Counted from the stretch's first letter, positions 8,912 to 18,548 are shown. The stretch is DNA of 64,000 nucleotides from Salipiger marinus (GCF_900100085.1 NZ_FNEJ01000002.1:248001-312000), one strand, 5' to 3'. Program-made: numbers and translations. The notes: generated from the sequence alone by a model not told the origin.

Positions 8912-11281
8912 CTAGTGCAGCGCAGAGATCTCCCGCCCCTCGGTCAGCCCCGCCACCCGATCGACGATGGTGGCGGCATCGATGCCGAAATGGTGGTAAA
9001 GATCGCCGATCGTGCCGGTCTGGCCAAAATGTTCGACGCCAAGCGGGATGGTGCGGTGCCCCGCGACCGACCCCAGCCATGACAGCGTGGCCGGATGCCC
9101 GTCGATCACCGTGACCAGATGGCAGTGCCGGGGCAGCCCGCCCAGCAGACGTTCCACGTGTGACAGCGCGTCGCGCTGGCCGCGCGCCCGCGCCCGCTGC
9201 GCCGCCGTCCAGCCCGCGTTCAGCCGGTCGGCAGAGGTGACGGCCAGCACCCCCACATCGCGCCGCCCCTCGGCCAGATGGCCCGCCGCGCGGATCGCCT
9301 CGGGGGCGACGGCGCCCTGATAGGCGATGACCACCTCGCAGTTCGGGCCCGGCGGGCGCAGCCAGTAGGCGCCGTCGATGGCGCCCTGACGGAAGGCGTC
9401 GTCATGGCGCTGGCCGGGCTGCTCCAGCGGATTGGTGCTGAGCCGCAGATAGACCGAGCCGCCGGTTTCATCGCGCAGCCACGTGCGTTCGTCGGGATCC
9501 CCTTCGCCATCGCGCTGCAGGTAGTCAAAGGCCCATTCCATGATGACCGCCAGTTCGTCGACAAAGGCGGGCTCGAAGGCGGCAAGCCCGTCCTGCGCCA
9601 TGCCGATCAGCGGCGTGCTGACCGACTGATGCGCGCCGCCTTCGGGCGCCAGCGTCACGCCGGAGGGCGTGCCCGCGATCAGGAACCGCGCATCCTGATA
9701 ACAGGCGTAGTTCAGCGCATCGAGCCCGCGCACCACGAAAGGATCATAGACCGTGCCCACCGGGATCAGCCGCCTGCCGAACAGCGTATGCGACAGCCCG
9801 GCGGCGGCCAGCAGCAGGAACAGGTTCATCTCGGCGATGCCCAGTTCGATATGCTGGCCCTCGGGGGCAAAATCCCATTTCGCGGTCGACGGGATGTTCT
9901 GCGCGCGGAATTCATCGGCGCGGGCATGGCGGGCAAAAAGCTTGCGCCGGTTCACCCATGCCCCCAGCCCCGTGGTGCCGGTCACGTCCGGCGAGGTGGT
10001 GACGATACGTTCGGCCAGCGCGCTGTCGCCGCGCGCCAGATCGTCGAGGATCTTGCCAAAGGCCGCCTGCGTCGACAGGCTGCGGTCGGTGGCGATCTGA
10101 AGCTGCGGCACCGGCAGGCGCGCATCGGTTTTCCGGCGCGGCCCTTCGGCGAAAAACGGCACCTCGCGCAGGAAATTCCGCAGCGCCTCGGGATCGTCCA
10201 CAGCCGCAAAAGGCTCCCATTCCTGCCCTTCGGGCACGCCCATGTGCCGCTGCCAGTCGGCCATCTGCGCCTTGGTCATCAGCCCGCCATGGTTGTCCTT
10301 GTGCCCGGCAATCGGCGTGCCCCAGCCCTTGACCGTATAGGCCAGAAAACAGGTCGGGCGGTCATGGTCGATGCTGGCAAAGGTGTCGGCCATGGTCTGC
10401 ACGCAGTTGCCGCCAAGGTTTTCCATAAGGTCCGCCAGCTCGCGGTCCGACCGCCGGTCGATCAGCGCCGTGACATCGCCCTGATCGCCCAAGGCCTCCA
10501 TCAGGCGGGCGCGCCAGACGGCGCCGCCCTGATAGGTCAGCGCGGAATAGACCTCGTTCGGGCAGGCATCGATCCAGTCGCGCAGCGCCTCGCCCCCCGG
10601 TTCGGCAAAGGCCGCGCGCTGCAGCGCGCCATATTTCACCCGCACCACATCCCAGCCAAAGGCGGTGAAGATCTGTTCGATCCGCGACCAGAGCCCTTCG
10701 CGAACCACGCCATCCAGCGACTGGCGGTTGTAGTCGATCACCCACCAGACGTTGCGCAGGTCGTGTTTCCAGCCTTCCTGCAGGCATTCGTGGATATTGC
10801 CCTCGTCCAGTTCGGCATCACCCATCAGCGCGATCATCCGGCCCATGCGCTGCCCCTCTCCCCAGGGCTTGGCGGCGATGTAATCCTGAATGAGCGACGC
10901 AAAGGAGGTGACCGCCACGCCCAGCCCCACCGAGCCCGTGGAGAAATCCACGTCATCCACATCCTTTGTGCGCGACGGATAGGACTGCACCCCGCCGAAG
11001 CCGCGGAAATTCTCCATCTTCTCGCGCGGCAGGTTGCCCATCAGATACTGCATGGCATGAAACACCGGCCCGGCATGGGGCTTGACCGCCACCCGGTCCT
11101 GCGGACGCAGCGCGCCGAAATAAAGCGCGGTCAGGATCGACACCATGGAGGCGGAGCTGGCCTGATGCCCGCCCAGCTTGATCGCGTCCACCTTTGGGCG
11201 GATGTGATTGGCGTTGTGGATCATCCAGTGCGACAGCCAGAGCAGGCGCTGTTCGATGGTTTTCAGTGGGCTGTGCGGCAT
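8912..11281 (-). CDS. Homodimeric 2-oxoacid dehydrogenase E1 (AceE/MdeB-like, transketolase fold)
   Basis: 789 residues. Thiamine-diphosphate enzyme with the fused alpha-beta layout of AceE. The ThDP/Mg motif is GDAELDEGN near residue 150, ending ...VIDYN. A pyrimidine-domain follows (IELGIAEMNLFLLLAAAG), then the C-terminal transketolase domain (GHPATLSWLG, GQTGTIGDLYHHFGID). It is shorter than E. coli AceE (about 887), and no E2/E3 gene is nearby, which fits the Pseudomonas putida MdeB type (2-oxobutyrate dehydrogenase of methionine catabolism) rather than housekeeping PDH. ATG 11281 follows CGGAGGAG. It is divergent from an Lrp-family gene, as mdeB-mdeR are. Substrate is an inference. Confidence 0.82.
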   Translation of the reverse strand: MPHSPLKTIEQRLLWLSHWMIHNANHIRPKVDAIKLGGHQASSASMVSILTALYFGALRPQDRVAVKPHAGPVFHAMQYLMGNLPREKMENFRGFGGVQSYPSRTKDVDDVDFSTGSVGLGVAVTSFASLIQDYIAAKPWGEGQRMGRMIALMGDAELDEGNIHECLQEGWKHDLRNVWWVIDYNRQSLDGVVREGLWSRIEQIFTAFGWDVVRVKYGALQRAAFAEPGGEALRDWIDACPNEVYSALTYQGGAVWRARLMEALGDQGDVTALIDRRSDRELADLMENLGGNCVQTMADTFASIDHDRPTCFLAYTVKGWGTPIAGHKDNHGGLMTKAQMADWQRHMGVPEGQEWEPFAAVDDPEALRNFLREVPFFAEGPRRKTDARLPVPQLQIATDRSLSTQAAFGKILDDLARGDSALAERIVTTSPDVTGTTGLGAWVNRRKLFARHARADEFRAQNIPSTAKWDFAPEGQHIELGIAEMNLFLLLAAAGLSHTLFGRRLIPVGTVYDPFVVRGLDALNYACYQDARFLIAGTPSGVTLAPEGGAHQSVSTPLIGMAQDGLAAFEPAFVDELAVIMEWAFDYLQRDGEGDPDERTWLRDETGGSVYLRLSTNPLEQPGQRHDDAFRQGAIDGAYWLRPPGPNCEVVIAYQGAVAPEAIRAAGHLAEGRRDVGVLAVTSADRLNAGWTAAQRARARGQRDALSHVERLLGGLPRHCHLVTVIDGHPATLSWLGSVAGHRTIPLGVEHFGQTGTIGDLYHHFGIDAATIVDRVAGLTEGREISALH

Positions 11282-11344
11282 GAAACTCCTCCGTATGTCG
11301 CGGCAGGATACCACGCCCCGCCCGAGCGGATCCTTGCGATTTCC

Positions 11345-11387
11345 GCGCCACACGGGTTCACTGCTGGCGGAAACGCGCGTGTGGCGC
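11345..11387. promoter_or_regulatory. Inverted repeats between E1 gene and Lrp gene (candidate Lrp operator)
   Basis: Perfect 10-bp arms GCGCCACACG (11345-11354) and CGTGTGGCGC (11378-11387), 23 bases apart. A second interleaved pair TTTCCGC (11340-11346) and GCGGAAA (11368-11374) overlaps them. All lie in the 130-base divergent intergenic region, just upstream of the Lrp start at 11412. Confidence 0.55.
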
Positions 11388-11411
11388 GCAAACAGAGGGG
11401 ATTCCGCTACG

Positions 11412-11864
11412 ATGGACGAGGTGGATGTGCGAATCCTGCGCCTGCTGCGGCAGGACGGGCGGGCCAGCCTGCAGCAGATCAGCGACAGCGTCGGGCTGAG
11501 CCCCACCCCCGTGGCGCGGCGGCTGCGCGGGCTGGAACAGCGCGGCATCGTCACCGGCTACACCGCCCTGCTGGACGAGGCGGCGCTGGGGTTTCAGGTG
11601 TCGGTCTTCGTGTCGGTGCAGCTTGACCGGCAGGTGGATCAGGCGCTGGCGCAGTTCGAAACCGCCATCGCCACCTTTCCCGAGGTGGTGGACTGCTGGC
11701 TGATGACGGGCAACCGCGATTACCTGATGCGGGTGGTCACCGAAGGTCTGGCGGAGTTCGAGACCTTCCTGACCCACAAGCTGACCCGGGTGCCCGGCGT
11801 GGCCAAGATCGAAAGCTCGATCCCCCTGCGCCGGGTCAAGTCGGGCATCTCGCGCATGCCTTAG
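11412..11864 (+). CDS. Lrp/AsnC family transcriptional regulator
   Basis: 150 residues, normal for the family. HTH in residues 1-60 (MDEVDVRILRLLRQDGR, LQQISDSVGLSPTPVARRLR) and a RAM amino-acid-binding domain from about 65 to 145. ATG 11412 is preceded by AGAGGGG. It probably senses an amino acid or 2-oxo acid and controls the divergent E1 gene and itself. An ORF extending to 11208 overlaps the divergent gene and lacks family similarity. Confidence 0.92.
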   Translation: MDEVDVRILRLLRQDGRASLQQISDSVGLSPTPVARRLRGLEQRGIVTGYTALLDEAALGFQVSVFVSVQLDRQVDQALAQFETAIATFPEVVDCWLMTGNRDYLMRVVTEGLAEFETFLTHKLTRVPGVAKIESSIPLRRVKSGISRMP

Positions 11865-11874
11865 ATGCCCGGCC

Positions 11875-12807
11875 TCAGGCGCGGGCGCTCCGCGTCCAGG
11901 GCTCCGCGCCCTTCACATCGACAAAGACGCGATAGACCGAGGTGGTGGCAGTGATGAACAGCCGCTGCCCGTCCGCGCCGCCGAAACAGAGGTTGGACAC
12001 GGTTTCGGGGATCAGGATCTTGCCAAGCCGCGTGCCATCCGGGGCAAAGCAGTGCACCCCGTCCCCGGCAGAGGACCACAGGTTGCCCAGCACGTCGCAG
12101 CGCATCCCGTCCGGCAGCCCGCAGTCCAGCGTGGCGAAATCCCCCAAGGGGGTCAGCGTAGCCCCGTCCACCGCGTATCTGCGGATGACCGACGGCACGG
12201 TTTCGTCATGGCTCGACCCGCTTTCGGCGACATAAAGCAGGCTTTCGTCGGGCGAGAAGCAGAGCCCGTTCGGCTGCGCGAAGTCCGAAATCACCGGCAC
12301 CGGCGCCCCGCCTTCGGGCGGGATGCGGAACACATGGCGCGCGCCCTGTTCGGGCTCGGCGCGGTTGCCCTCGAAATTCGACATGATGCCGTAGGTGGGA
12401 TCGGTGAACCACACCGCCCCGTCGGAACTGACCACCACGTCATTCGGCGAATTGAGGCTCTTGCCGTCATGGGCGGAGGCCAGAACCGTCAGCGCGCCGT
12501 CATGTTCTGTGCGCACCACGTCGCGGAAGCCATGGCGGCAGCCGACCAGACGGCCCTGCCGGTCCCGGGTGTTGCCGTTGTTGAACCCCGAAGGCTGGCG
12601 GAACACCGACAGCCCGCCCGACTCGCACACCCGGTACAGCGTCTGGGACGGGATTTCGGAAAAGATCAGGCAGGCGTGATCGCCGAACCAGACCGGACCT
12701 TCGGTCCATGTGAAGCCGGTGCAGAGCCGCTCCAGTTGCGAGGTGGGATGCACCAGATCGCGGAAGCGGGGATCGTCGATCTGCAGATGGTCAGGCAGGC
12801 GGATCAT
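11875..12807 (-). CDS. SMP-30/gluconolactonase-family lactonase
   Basis: 310 residues, six-bladed beta-propeller. Marker segments are FTWTEGPVWFGD near the N-terminus, NSPNDVVVSSDGAVWFTDPTYG split over the metal-binding Asn/Asp region, QPNGLCFSPDESLLYV, and DGMRCDVLGNLW. It would hydrolyse a sugar lactone. Its ATG (12807) overlaps the stop of the upstream permease gene by ATGA, so it is the last gene of the ABC operon; the pairing suggests that the imported sugar is oxidised to a lactone rather than phosphorylated. The particular sugar is unknown. Confidence 0.9.
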   Translation of the reverse strand: MIRLPDHLQIDDPRFRDLVHPTSQLERLCTGFTWTEGPVWFGDHACLIFSEIPSQTLYRVCESGGLSVFRQPSGFNNGNTRDRQGRLVGCRHGFRDVVRTEHDGALTVLASAHDGKSLNSPNDVVVSSDGAVWFTDPTYGIMSNFEGNRAEPEQGARHVFRIPPEGGAPVPVISDFAQPNGLCFSPDESLLYVAESGSSHDETVPSVIRRYAVDGATLTPLGDFATLDCGLPDGMRCDVLGNLWSSAGDGVHCFAPDGTRLGKILIPETVSNLCFGGADGQRLFITATTSVYRVFVDVKGAEPWTRSARA

Positions 12808-13739
12808 CGCGTGGCCCTTCTTGTGCTGGCGGCAATGACAATGCCGATGATGATGGTGCCGGTCAGGATCAGCCGCACCCCGGCGCCCGCGCCGTAGGAG
12901 TTGAGCATCGAGACCACGAGAAACATGAACAGCGAGGCGCCCCAGACGCCGGGCACGTTGGAGGAGCCCCCCGCGATGGAGGTGCCGCCGATGACCACCA
13001 CCGCAATGGACATGAGCAGATATTCGGTGCCCATGTTCAGCGCGGCACCGCCCGAAAAGCTTGCCAGCAGATAGCCCGCGATGGCGGCAAAGACGGTGAC
13101 GGCCAGATAGGTGGCGGCGCGCACCGCCTCGACCGGGATGCCTGCCAGACGCGCGGCGCGCAGGTTCTGCCCGGAGGCAAGCAGCCAGCGCCCCCAGACC
13201 GACCGTTCCAGCAGCACCCAGATCACCACGGACAGCGCCAGCCCCACCAGCGCCACGTTGGAGATACCGAAAAAGCGGCCCGTGGCGAAATCGGCCAGCC
13301 CCTCGGGCGGCTTGATGCGCAGGCCGCGGTTCGACCAGATGGCGATGGACTGATAGACCAGCGAGGCGGCGAGCGTCGCGATGATCGGCGGCAGGCGCAG
13401 CAGGTAGATCAGCGTGAAATTGGCAAGGCCGGTGCCAAGCCCCACGAGGATGGCGACGCCCAGCCCCAGCCACGCGGTGCCCGGATCGCTGCCCATGGTC
13501 TTGAGCGCAAGCGTGCCCGCCAGCGTCATGGTGGCCGGAATGGACAGGTCCACATTGCCCGGCCCCAGCGTGATGACCAGCATCTGGCCCAGCCCCACGA
13601 TGGCGGCGAAGGCTCCGAAGCTGAGCGCGGCATAGGCCAGTTCGCTGGCGCCGCTGCCCCCGGTCAGGGTGACGGTCAGCGCAAAGGCGGCGGCGGCGGC
13701 AACCCAGGACCAGAGCCATGGTTTGTGCAGAAGTTTCAT
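12804..13739 (-). CDS. Sugar ABC transporter permease, RbsC family (second)
   Basis: 311 residues, hydrophobic throughout (about 8-10 membrane segments). Family signs are GPGNVDLSIPATMTLAG, the cytoplasmic loop with NLRAARLAGIPVEAVR, and VIGGTSIAGGSSNV. Paired with the permease at 13750-14679 to form a heterodimeric channel. ATG 13739 lies 10 bases past the previous stop. Confidence 0.92.
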   Translation of the reverse strand: MKLLHKPWLWSWVAAAAAFALTVTLTGGSGASELAYAALSFGAFAAIVGLGQMLVITLGPGNVDLSIPATMTLAGTLALKTMGSDPGTAWLGLGVAILVGLGTGLANFTLIYLLRLPPIIATLAASLVYQSIAIWSNRGLRIKPPEGLADFATGRFFGISNVALVGLALSVVIWVLLERSVWGRWLLASGQNLRAARLAGIPVEAVRAATYLAVTVFAAIAGYLLASFSGGAALNMGTEYLLMSIAVVVIGGTSIAGGSSNVPGVWGASLFMFLVVSMLNSYGAGAGVRLILTGTIIIGIVIAASTRRATR

Positions 13740-13749
13740 CAGAGCCCCC

Positions 13750-14679
13750 TTAGGCCTGCGCGTCGCGGCGGGTGAACAGCAGCCGCGCCGTGAGAACCAG
13801 AATGAGGATCGCGCCCTGCGCGCCGATCTGCCAGTCGGGCGACAGCCGCAGGAAGCTGAGGAACGAAGCCGCCAGCGTCAGCGTCAGCGCGCCGATCACC
13901 GCCCCCACCGGGCTGACCTTGCCGCCGGTGAATTCGCCGCCGCCAAGGATCACCCCCGCGATGGACAGCAGCGTGTAGCGCAGCGCGATATTGGCATCGG
14001 CAGAGGTGGTAAGCCCCACCAGCGCCATGCCCGCCAGCACTCCGAAAAGCCCCGCGCAGCCATAGGCCAGCGCCTTGAGCCGGATCACCGGCCAGCCGGC
14101 CCGCGCCACCGACCGGGCATTGCCCCCCACCCCGCGCAGCACGGTGCCAAGCCCGGAGCGGATGAACAGCAGATGCGTGATCCCCGCGATCAGCACCGAG
14201 GCGACCACGGCCATGGGCACGAAGGGCGGCTTGACCGTCATCAGCGTGCGCAGCCAGTCGGGGCTGCTGCCCCCGGGCGAGGGCAGGATGAACAGCGCAA
14301 GCCCGCCCCAGACGAAGGACATGCCCAGCGTCACCACGATGGCGGGCAGATCCAGCGCATGGATCACCGCCCCCAGCGCGGCATAGGCCAGCACCAGCGC
14401 CAGCAGGATCACCAGCCCCAGCAGCGGCGTGTCGTTGAGAAAGGTCGCGACGACACAGGCCACCAGCGACACGAAGGCGCCCAGCGACAGGTCGATGTCA
14501 TTCACCATGATGATGCACATCTGCGCGATGGTGGCGAGCGCGATGGGCACCGCGAGGTTGAACAGCAGGTTGACGCCGAAATAGCTCATGGCGCGCGGCT
14601 GCATGTAGAAGGTGGCGGCCAGCAGGATGGCAAGCGACAGCACCGGCAGCAGGATCCGGTAACGGGCGAACAGGGTCAT
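13750..14679 (-). CDS. Sugar ABC transporter permease, RbsC family (first)
   Basis: 309 residues, multispanning. Contains VNDIDLSLGAFVSLVA, GNARSVARAGWPVIRLKALAYG (EAA-like coupling loop region) and AGVILGGGEFTGGKVSPVG, all typical of RbsC-like (BPD_transp_2) permeases. ATG 14679 begins 1 base after the ATPase stop. Functions with the adjacent ATPase and binding protein. Confidence 0.92.
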   Translation of the reverse strand: MTLFARYRILLPVLSLAILLAATFYMQPRAMSYFGVNLLFNLAVPIALATIAQMCIIMVNDIDLSLGAFVSLVACVVATFLNDTPLLGLVILLALVLAYAALGAVIHALDLPAIVVTLGMSFVWGGLALFILPSPGGSSPDWLRTLMTVKPPFVPMAVVASVLIAGITHLLFIRSGLGTVLRGVGGNARSVARAGWPVIRLKALAYGCAGLFGVLAGMALVGLTTSADANIALRYTLLSIAGVILGGGEFTGGKVSPVGAVIGALTLTLAASFLSFLRLSPDWQIGAQGAILILVLTARLLFTRRDAQA

Positions 14680-14680
14680 G

Positions 14681-16111
14681 TCAGGCCTCCGCCATTTCGA
14701 AAGAGGCGCTCAGGATGCGTTCCTCGGTGATGTCGGCCCCGCTCAGTTCGGCAGAGATCTGCCCGTCGCGGAAGACGAAGACGCGGTCGCACTGGCAGAC
14801 CTCCTCGGTTTCGGTGGAATACCACAGGAAGGTGCGGCCACGCGCGGCCTCGGCGCGGATCATGGCATAGACATCCTGTTTCGTGCCCACGTCGACGCCG
14901 CGCATGGGATCGTCCATCACCACCACCGGCGCGTCAGAGGCCAGCGCGCGGGCGAACAGCACCTTCTGCTGGTTGCCGCCCGACAGCGACAGGATGGGAT
15001 TGGTCACGTCTTCGGTGCGGATGCCGATGCGGGCTTTCCAGTCGGCGGCGATACGGGATTCTTCGGCGCGGTCGACCAGCCCGCGCCGCGCGATGCGCGG
15101 CAGGATCGACACGGTGGCGTTGCGCAGGATCGACCACAGCGGCAGCACGCCGTCGCGGCCCCGGTCACCCGCGACAAACACCATGGGCGCAGCCTTGGGC
15201 GCGCGCCAGGACGAGGTGGCGCCCAGATAGAGCCGGGCCAGCGCCTCGGCCTGACCATGGCCCGCAAGCCCCGACAGGCCCACGATTTCGCCCCGCCGCG
15301 CGGTCAGCCCTTCGGGGGTGGTCACCACGGTCTCGCCAAAGCTGCGCGCCGCCTCGACAGCGGCGGCATCGGGGGCGACATGGCCCATGGCATCCACCAG
15401 CCCCTGCCGGGTGAAGCGGCCCGCAGGCTCGTCGGCGACCACGCGCCCGTCCTTCATCACAATAATCCGCGTGGCCACGGCAAAGATCTCGCCCAGCATG
15501 TGCGAGATGAAGATGACCGCGCCCCCGGCGGCGCAGAACCGTTTGATATGGCTCAGAAGCTGCTCCGCGATCCCCGCATCGAGCGAGGATGTCGGCTCGT
15601 CAAGGATCACCAGCCGCGCCTCGGTGCCGCGCGGGGCAAAGCCGATGGCGATCTCGACCATCTGGCGCTGCGCGATGCTCAGGCTGTCCACCGGCGCATC
15701 TGCCGCGATGCCATGGCCCGGAAACACCTGATCCAGCGCCTGCGCGATTTCCTCCCGCGCCTGACCGCGCCAGCGCAGCCCCTTCAGCGCGGCATGGGAA
15801 ATGCGCAGGTTCTCCGCCACCGTCAGGTTGGGGCAGAGCGACAGTTCCTGAAACACCGACCGCACGCCCGCGCCCAGCGCGCTGCCCGCGCCGGAGGCCG
15901 GAAAGGCGACGGTGCCCGCCGACGGCGAAAGCCCGCCATTCACCACATTGACCAGAGTGGACTTGCCCGCGCCGTTATGGCCGACAAGCCCCAGACATTC
16001 CCCGGGAGAGATGGACAGGCTCACGCCGTCGAGCGCCCTGACCGCGCCAAAATGCTTGGCGGCGTCAGTCAGGGCGACGATCGGCGCAGCCGCTGCGGCT
16101 GCGCTGTGCAT
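14681..16111 (-). CDS. Sugar ABC transporter ATP-binding protein, RbsA family
   Basis: 476 residues with two ABC domains. First domain: Walker [10 protein letters not shown], Walker [12 protein letters not shown], switch His in ISHMLGE. Second domain: degenerate Walker A (LSGLAGHGQ), signature LSGGNQQK and Walker B-like [13 protein letters not shown]. This is the RbsA/MglA type. The first-domain signature is also weak (LSIAQRQM). Starts at ATG 16111, 5 bases after the binding-protein stop. Confidence 0.93.
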   Translation of the reverse strand: MHSAAAAAAPIVALTDAAKHFGAVRALDGVSLSISPGECLGLVGHNGAGKSTLVNVVNGGLSPSAGTVAFPASGAGSALGAGVRSVFQELSLCPNLTVAENLRISHAALKGLRWRGQAREEIAQALDQVFPGHGIAADAPVDSLSIAQRQMVEIAIGFAPRGTEARLVILDEPTSSLDAGIAEQLLSHIKRFCAAGGAVIFISHMLGEIFAVATRIIVMKDGRVVADEPAGRFTRQGLVDAMGHVAPDAAAVEAARSFGETVVTTPEGLTARRGEIVGLSGLAGHGQAEALARLYLGATSSWRAPKAAPMVFVAGDRGRDGVLPLWSILRNATVSILPRIARRGLVDRAEESRIAADWKARIGIRTEDVTNPILSLSGGNQQKVLFARALASDAPVVVMDDPMRGVDVGTKQDVYAMIRAEAARGRTFLWYSTETEEVCQCDRVFVFRDGQISAELSGADITEERILSASFEMAEA

Positions 16112-16116
16112 GAGGG

Positions 16117-17127
16117 TTATTTCGCCTCTGCGATGACGGCCTTCGCGTCATCCAGCGTGTAGACGGTGTTGGCGACCGAGCCTTCGGGGGTGCTTTCCAG
16201 CGCCTCGTCCAGCGTGTCCTGCGTGACCTTCAGGAAGGGCACCACCAGATCCTTCGGCACTTCCTGCCCGTCGAGGATCTGCTGCGCGACCCAGAACGCC
16301 AGCGAGGCGACGCCGGGCGCGATGGACAGCGACATGGTCTCGTAGCCGTTCGCGTCGCGCTGTTCGGCCCACCACGCCATTTCGTCCTGCCGGTTGCCCA
16401 GCACGATCAGCGGCATGTCGCGGCCTGCGGCCTTGAACGCCTCGGCGGCGCCATAGCCGTCACCGCCCTGCGTCACCACGCCCACGATCTCGGGCAGCGA
16501 GGGCAGGATGCCTGCCACGGCCTTCTGCGCGACTTCCTGCGCCCAGTCGCCGTTCACCGAGCCGGCGATGGTGAATTTGTCATGCGCGGCCACGCCGTCT
16601 TCGATGCCTGCGTGGATTTCGTCATCCACGAACACGCCCGCCAGACCGCGGATTTCCAAGAGGTTGCCGCCCTCAGGCAGACGATCCGCCAGATAGTCGA
16701 CCTGTTCGCGGCCCATCGCCTTGAAATCCACCGCGATGCGCCATGCGCAGGGGGCAGTCACGATGCCGTCGAAGCTGACCACGGTGACGCCCGCATTGCA
16801 GGCCTCTTCCACGGCGCCGTTCAGCGCGGTGGGCGACGCGGCGTTGAGAATGATCGCGTCATAGCCCTGCAGGATCATGTTCTGGATCTGCGCGGCCTGT
16901 TCGGTGGCCTGATTTTCCGAGGTGGTATAGGCATCCGCCGCCGCCACCACACCGTCGGACACGGCCTGCCCGCCGACTTCTTCGAAGGTCTGCAGCATCG
17001 CCTGCCGCCACGAATTGCCCGCGTAGTTGTTGCTGAGCGCGATGCGCTTGTCGCTGGTTTCCGCCATGGCGGCACCTGCGGTCACAGCAAGCGTCGCCGC
17101 CCCAAGCAGCAGTCTGGAAATGGTCAT
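16117..17127 (-). CDS. Periplasmic sugar-binding protein, RbsB-like
   Basis: 336 residues with a Sec signal peptide ([20 protein letters not shown], cut near AMA-E). The mature part has the Peripla_BP_4 features [53 protein letters not shown] and an [11 protein letters not shown] ligand-pocket region. First gene of the operon 17127 to 11875. The ligand is not predictable. Expression is probably controlled by the divergent two-component system. Confidence 0.92.
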   Translation of the reverse strand: MTISRLLLGAATLAVTAGAAMAETSDKRIALSNNYAGNSWRQAMLQTFEEVGGQAVSDGVVAAADAYTTSENQATEQAAQIQNMILQGYDAIILNAASPTALNGAVEEACNAGVTVVSFDGIVTAPCAWRIAVDFKAMGREQVDYLADRLPEGGNLLEIRGLAGVFVDDEIHAGIEDGVAAHDKFTIAGSVNGDWAQEVAQKAVAGILPSLPEIVGVVTQGGDGYGAAEAFKAAGRDMPLIVLGNRQDEMAWWAEQRDANGYETMSLSIAPGVASLAFWVAQQILDGQEVPKDLVVPFLKVTQDTLDEALESTPEGSVANTVYTLDDAKAVIAEAK

Positions 17128-17244
17128 GTCGCCTCCCTTTGCGCCCGCATCACGGCGGTGCGTCCGATCGCCCGTCCTCCACGGGCACTGGCATCATGGT
17201 GACCCTGCCCGCTGCCGCCTGTAAAGTGAGCATCCCGCAGATCG

Positions 17245-17275
17245 GATGCGGGAACCCGCATCTTGGCTGCGGGAA
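17245..17275. promoter_or_regulatory. Palindrome and 21-bp-spaced direct repeat in divergent promoter (candidate regulator site)
   Basis: GATGCGGG (17245-17252) and CCCGCATC (17255-17262) form a perfect 8-bp inverted repeat with a 2-base centre. TGCGGGAA occurs at 17247-17254 and again at 17268-17275, exactly 21 bases (two helical turns) on. A partial copy, CATCCCGCAG, lies at 17231-17240. The site is midway between the binding-protein start (17127) and kinase start (17346). Confidence 0.55.
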
Positions 17276-17345
17276 TCGGTGTTTTCTTTGCGACGGACAC
17301 AGGGCATTCTTGCGGAGACGCGCAAAACCCGCGTCCGGAGGAGAG

Positions 17346-18548
17346 ATGACAGCAGCACAGATGGCAGCCGACCCGCCCGCGCGCGGGGACGTGATCCTGG
17401 GGCTTGGCGCACAGCTGGCGGGCGTGGTGGAGATTCGCTCTGCCCTGTCGGCGGTGGCGCCGCAGATCGCGGAGATCGTGTCCTATACCCATGCCGACAT
17501 CTGCCTGCATGACAGCCCCGGCTGGGTGGTCAGCTACGAGGTGGGCATAGAAACGCGCTGGTCGCGCAAGCGCACGCGGGTGCAGTATTCCCCGGTGCGC
17601 GAACTGCTGACCGGACGCACCGACCTGATGCTGACCGCCAATGCGATGACCGATCCGCGCTACACCTATCCCGGCGCCTGCTGCGAACCGATCCTGAACC
17701 ATCGCCTGCGGTCGCGCATCAACGTGCCCATGGTGGTGATGGGCCGGGTGATCGGCACGCTCAACGTGTCGCACAACATCGAAGGTCTTTACGGCATGGC
17801 GCAGGTGGAGGCTGTGCGGGAACTGTCGCAGGTGCTGTCGCCGCATTTCCACGCCCTGCACGCGGCGGAAAAGGCGCAGCAGGCGGCGCGGGCGCGGGCG
17901 CGGGCACAGGAACAGGCCGACGGGCTGCGGCGCGGCGCGCTGGAACTGACGCAGGCGCTGGAACAGGAACGCCAGCGCATCGGGATGGATCTGCATGACC
18001 AGACGCTGGCCGATCTGACCCGCATCCTGCGCGACCTGACCAGCGAGGCGCCACTGGACCGCGACCTGCTGGCCGAGCGCGTCACCGACACCATCGACGA
18101 CCTGCGGCGGCTGATCGACATGGCGGTGCCGACGCTGCTGGATCTGTTCGGCTTTGCCCATGCGGTGCGGGTGCATCTGGAACGCGCGGTCGGCAGCGAC
18201 CCGGTGACCATCGACGTGGAGGATGCCACCGAAGGCGCGCCCGACCGGCTGAACCCCACGGCGCGCACGGCGCTGTACCGCATCGCGCAGGAGGCGATCA
18301 ACAACGCCGCCCGCCATGCCCGCGCCACGCATATCGTGGTCAGCATCACCCGCGATCCCGCCGCCCGGCTGCGCGTCATCATCCGCGACGACGGCTGCGG
18401 CATTGGCGCCGATGGCGGCGGGCGACATTCGGGGCTGGCGCATCTGCGCACCCGCGCGCATCTGGTGGGCGCGGATCTGGAAATCGTGGCGGATGGCGGT
18501 ACCTGCGTCACCGTCACCCTGCCTGCGGGCGCGGAGGGCACGGCATGA
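17346..18548 (+). CDS. GAF-domain sensor histidine kinase, NarX/DegS (HisKA_3) type
   Basis: 400 residues, soluble, with no membrane segment. N-terminal GAF domain (about 25-165), an Ala/Arg/Gln coiled coil (170-210), a HisKA_3 box RQRIGMDLHDQT with phospho-acceptor H217, and a HATPase with N-box EAINNAARHA (316-325) and DDGCGIG (348-354). Cysteines C112-C113 in the GAF domain are adjacent. ATG 17346 follows GGAGGAGAG. Overlaps its response regulator by ATGA. Divergent from the sugar ABC operon, so it probably senses an intracellular product of that sugar; this is inferred from position. Confidence 0.9.
   Translation: MTAAQMAADPPARGDVILGLGAQLAGVVEIRSALSAVAPQIAEIVSYTHADICLHDSPGWVVSYEVGIETRWSRKRTRVQYSPVRELLTGRTDLMLTANAMTDPRYTYPGACCEPILNHRLRSRINVPMVVMGRVIGTLNVSHNIEGLYGMAQVEAVRELSQVLSPHFHALHAAEKAQQAARARARAQEQADGLRRGALELTQALEQERQRIGMDLHDQTLADLTRILRDLTSEAPLDRDLLAERVTDTIDDLRRLIDMAVPTLLDLFGFAHAVRVHLERAVGSDPVTIDVEDATEGAPDRLNPTARTALYRIAQEAINNAARHARATHIVVSITRDPAARLRVIIRDDGCGIGADGGGRHSGLAHLRTRAHLVGADLEIVADGGTCVTVTLPAGAEGTA

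Noticed and set aside
8912-11281. Housekeeping pyruvate dehydrogenase aceE or a transketolase
   Set aside because: No E2/E3 genes follow, the size is smaller than AceE and larger than transketolase, and the Lrp neighbour fits the MdeB type. Kept as an inference rather than a symbol.
9278-11626. Plus-strand open frame of 782 codons
   Set aside because: Shadow of the E1 gene; high GC suppresses stop codons opposite real genes. The E1 frame has clear ThDP motifs.
11875-13719. Single 614-codon frame joining permease region and lactonase
   Set aside because: The part above 12807 is an off-frame reading of the permease gene (12804-13739). The lactonase has its own ATG with an ATGA overlap.
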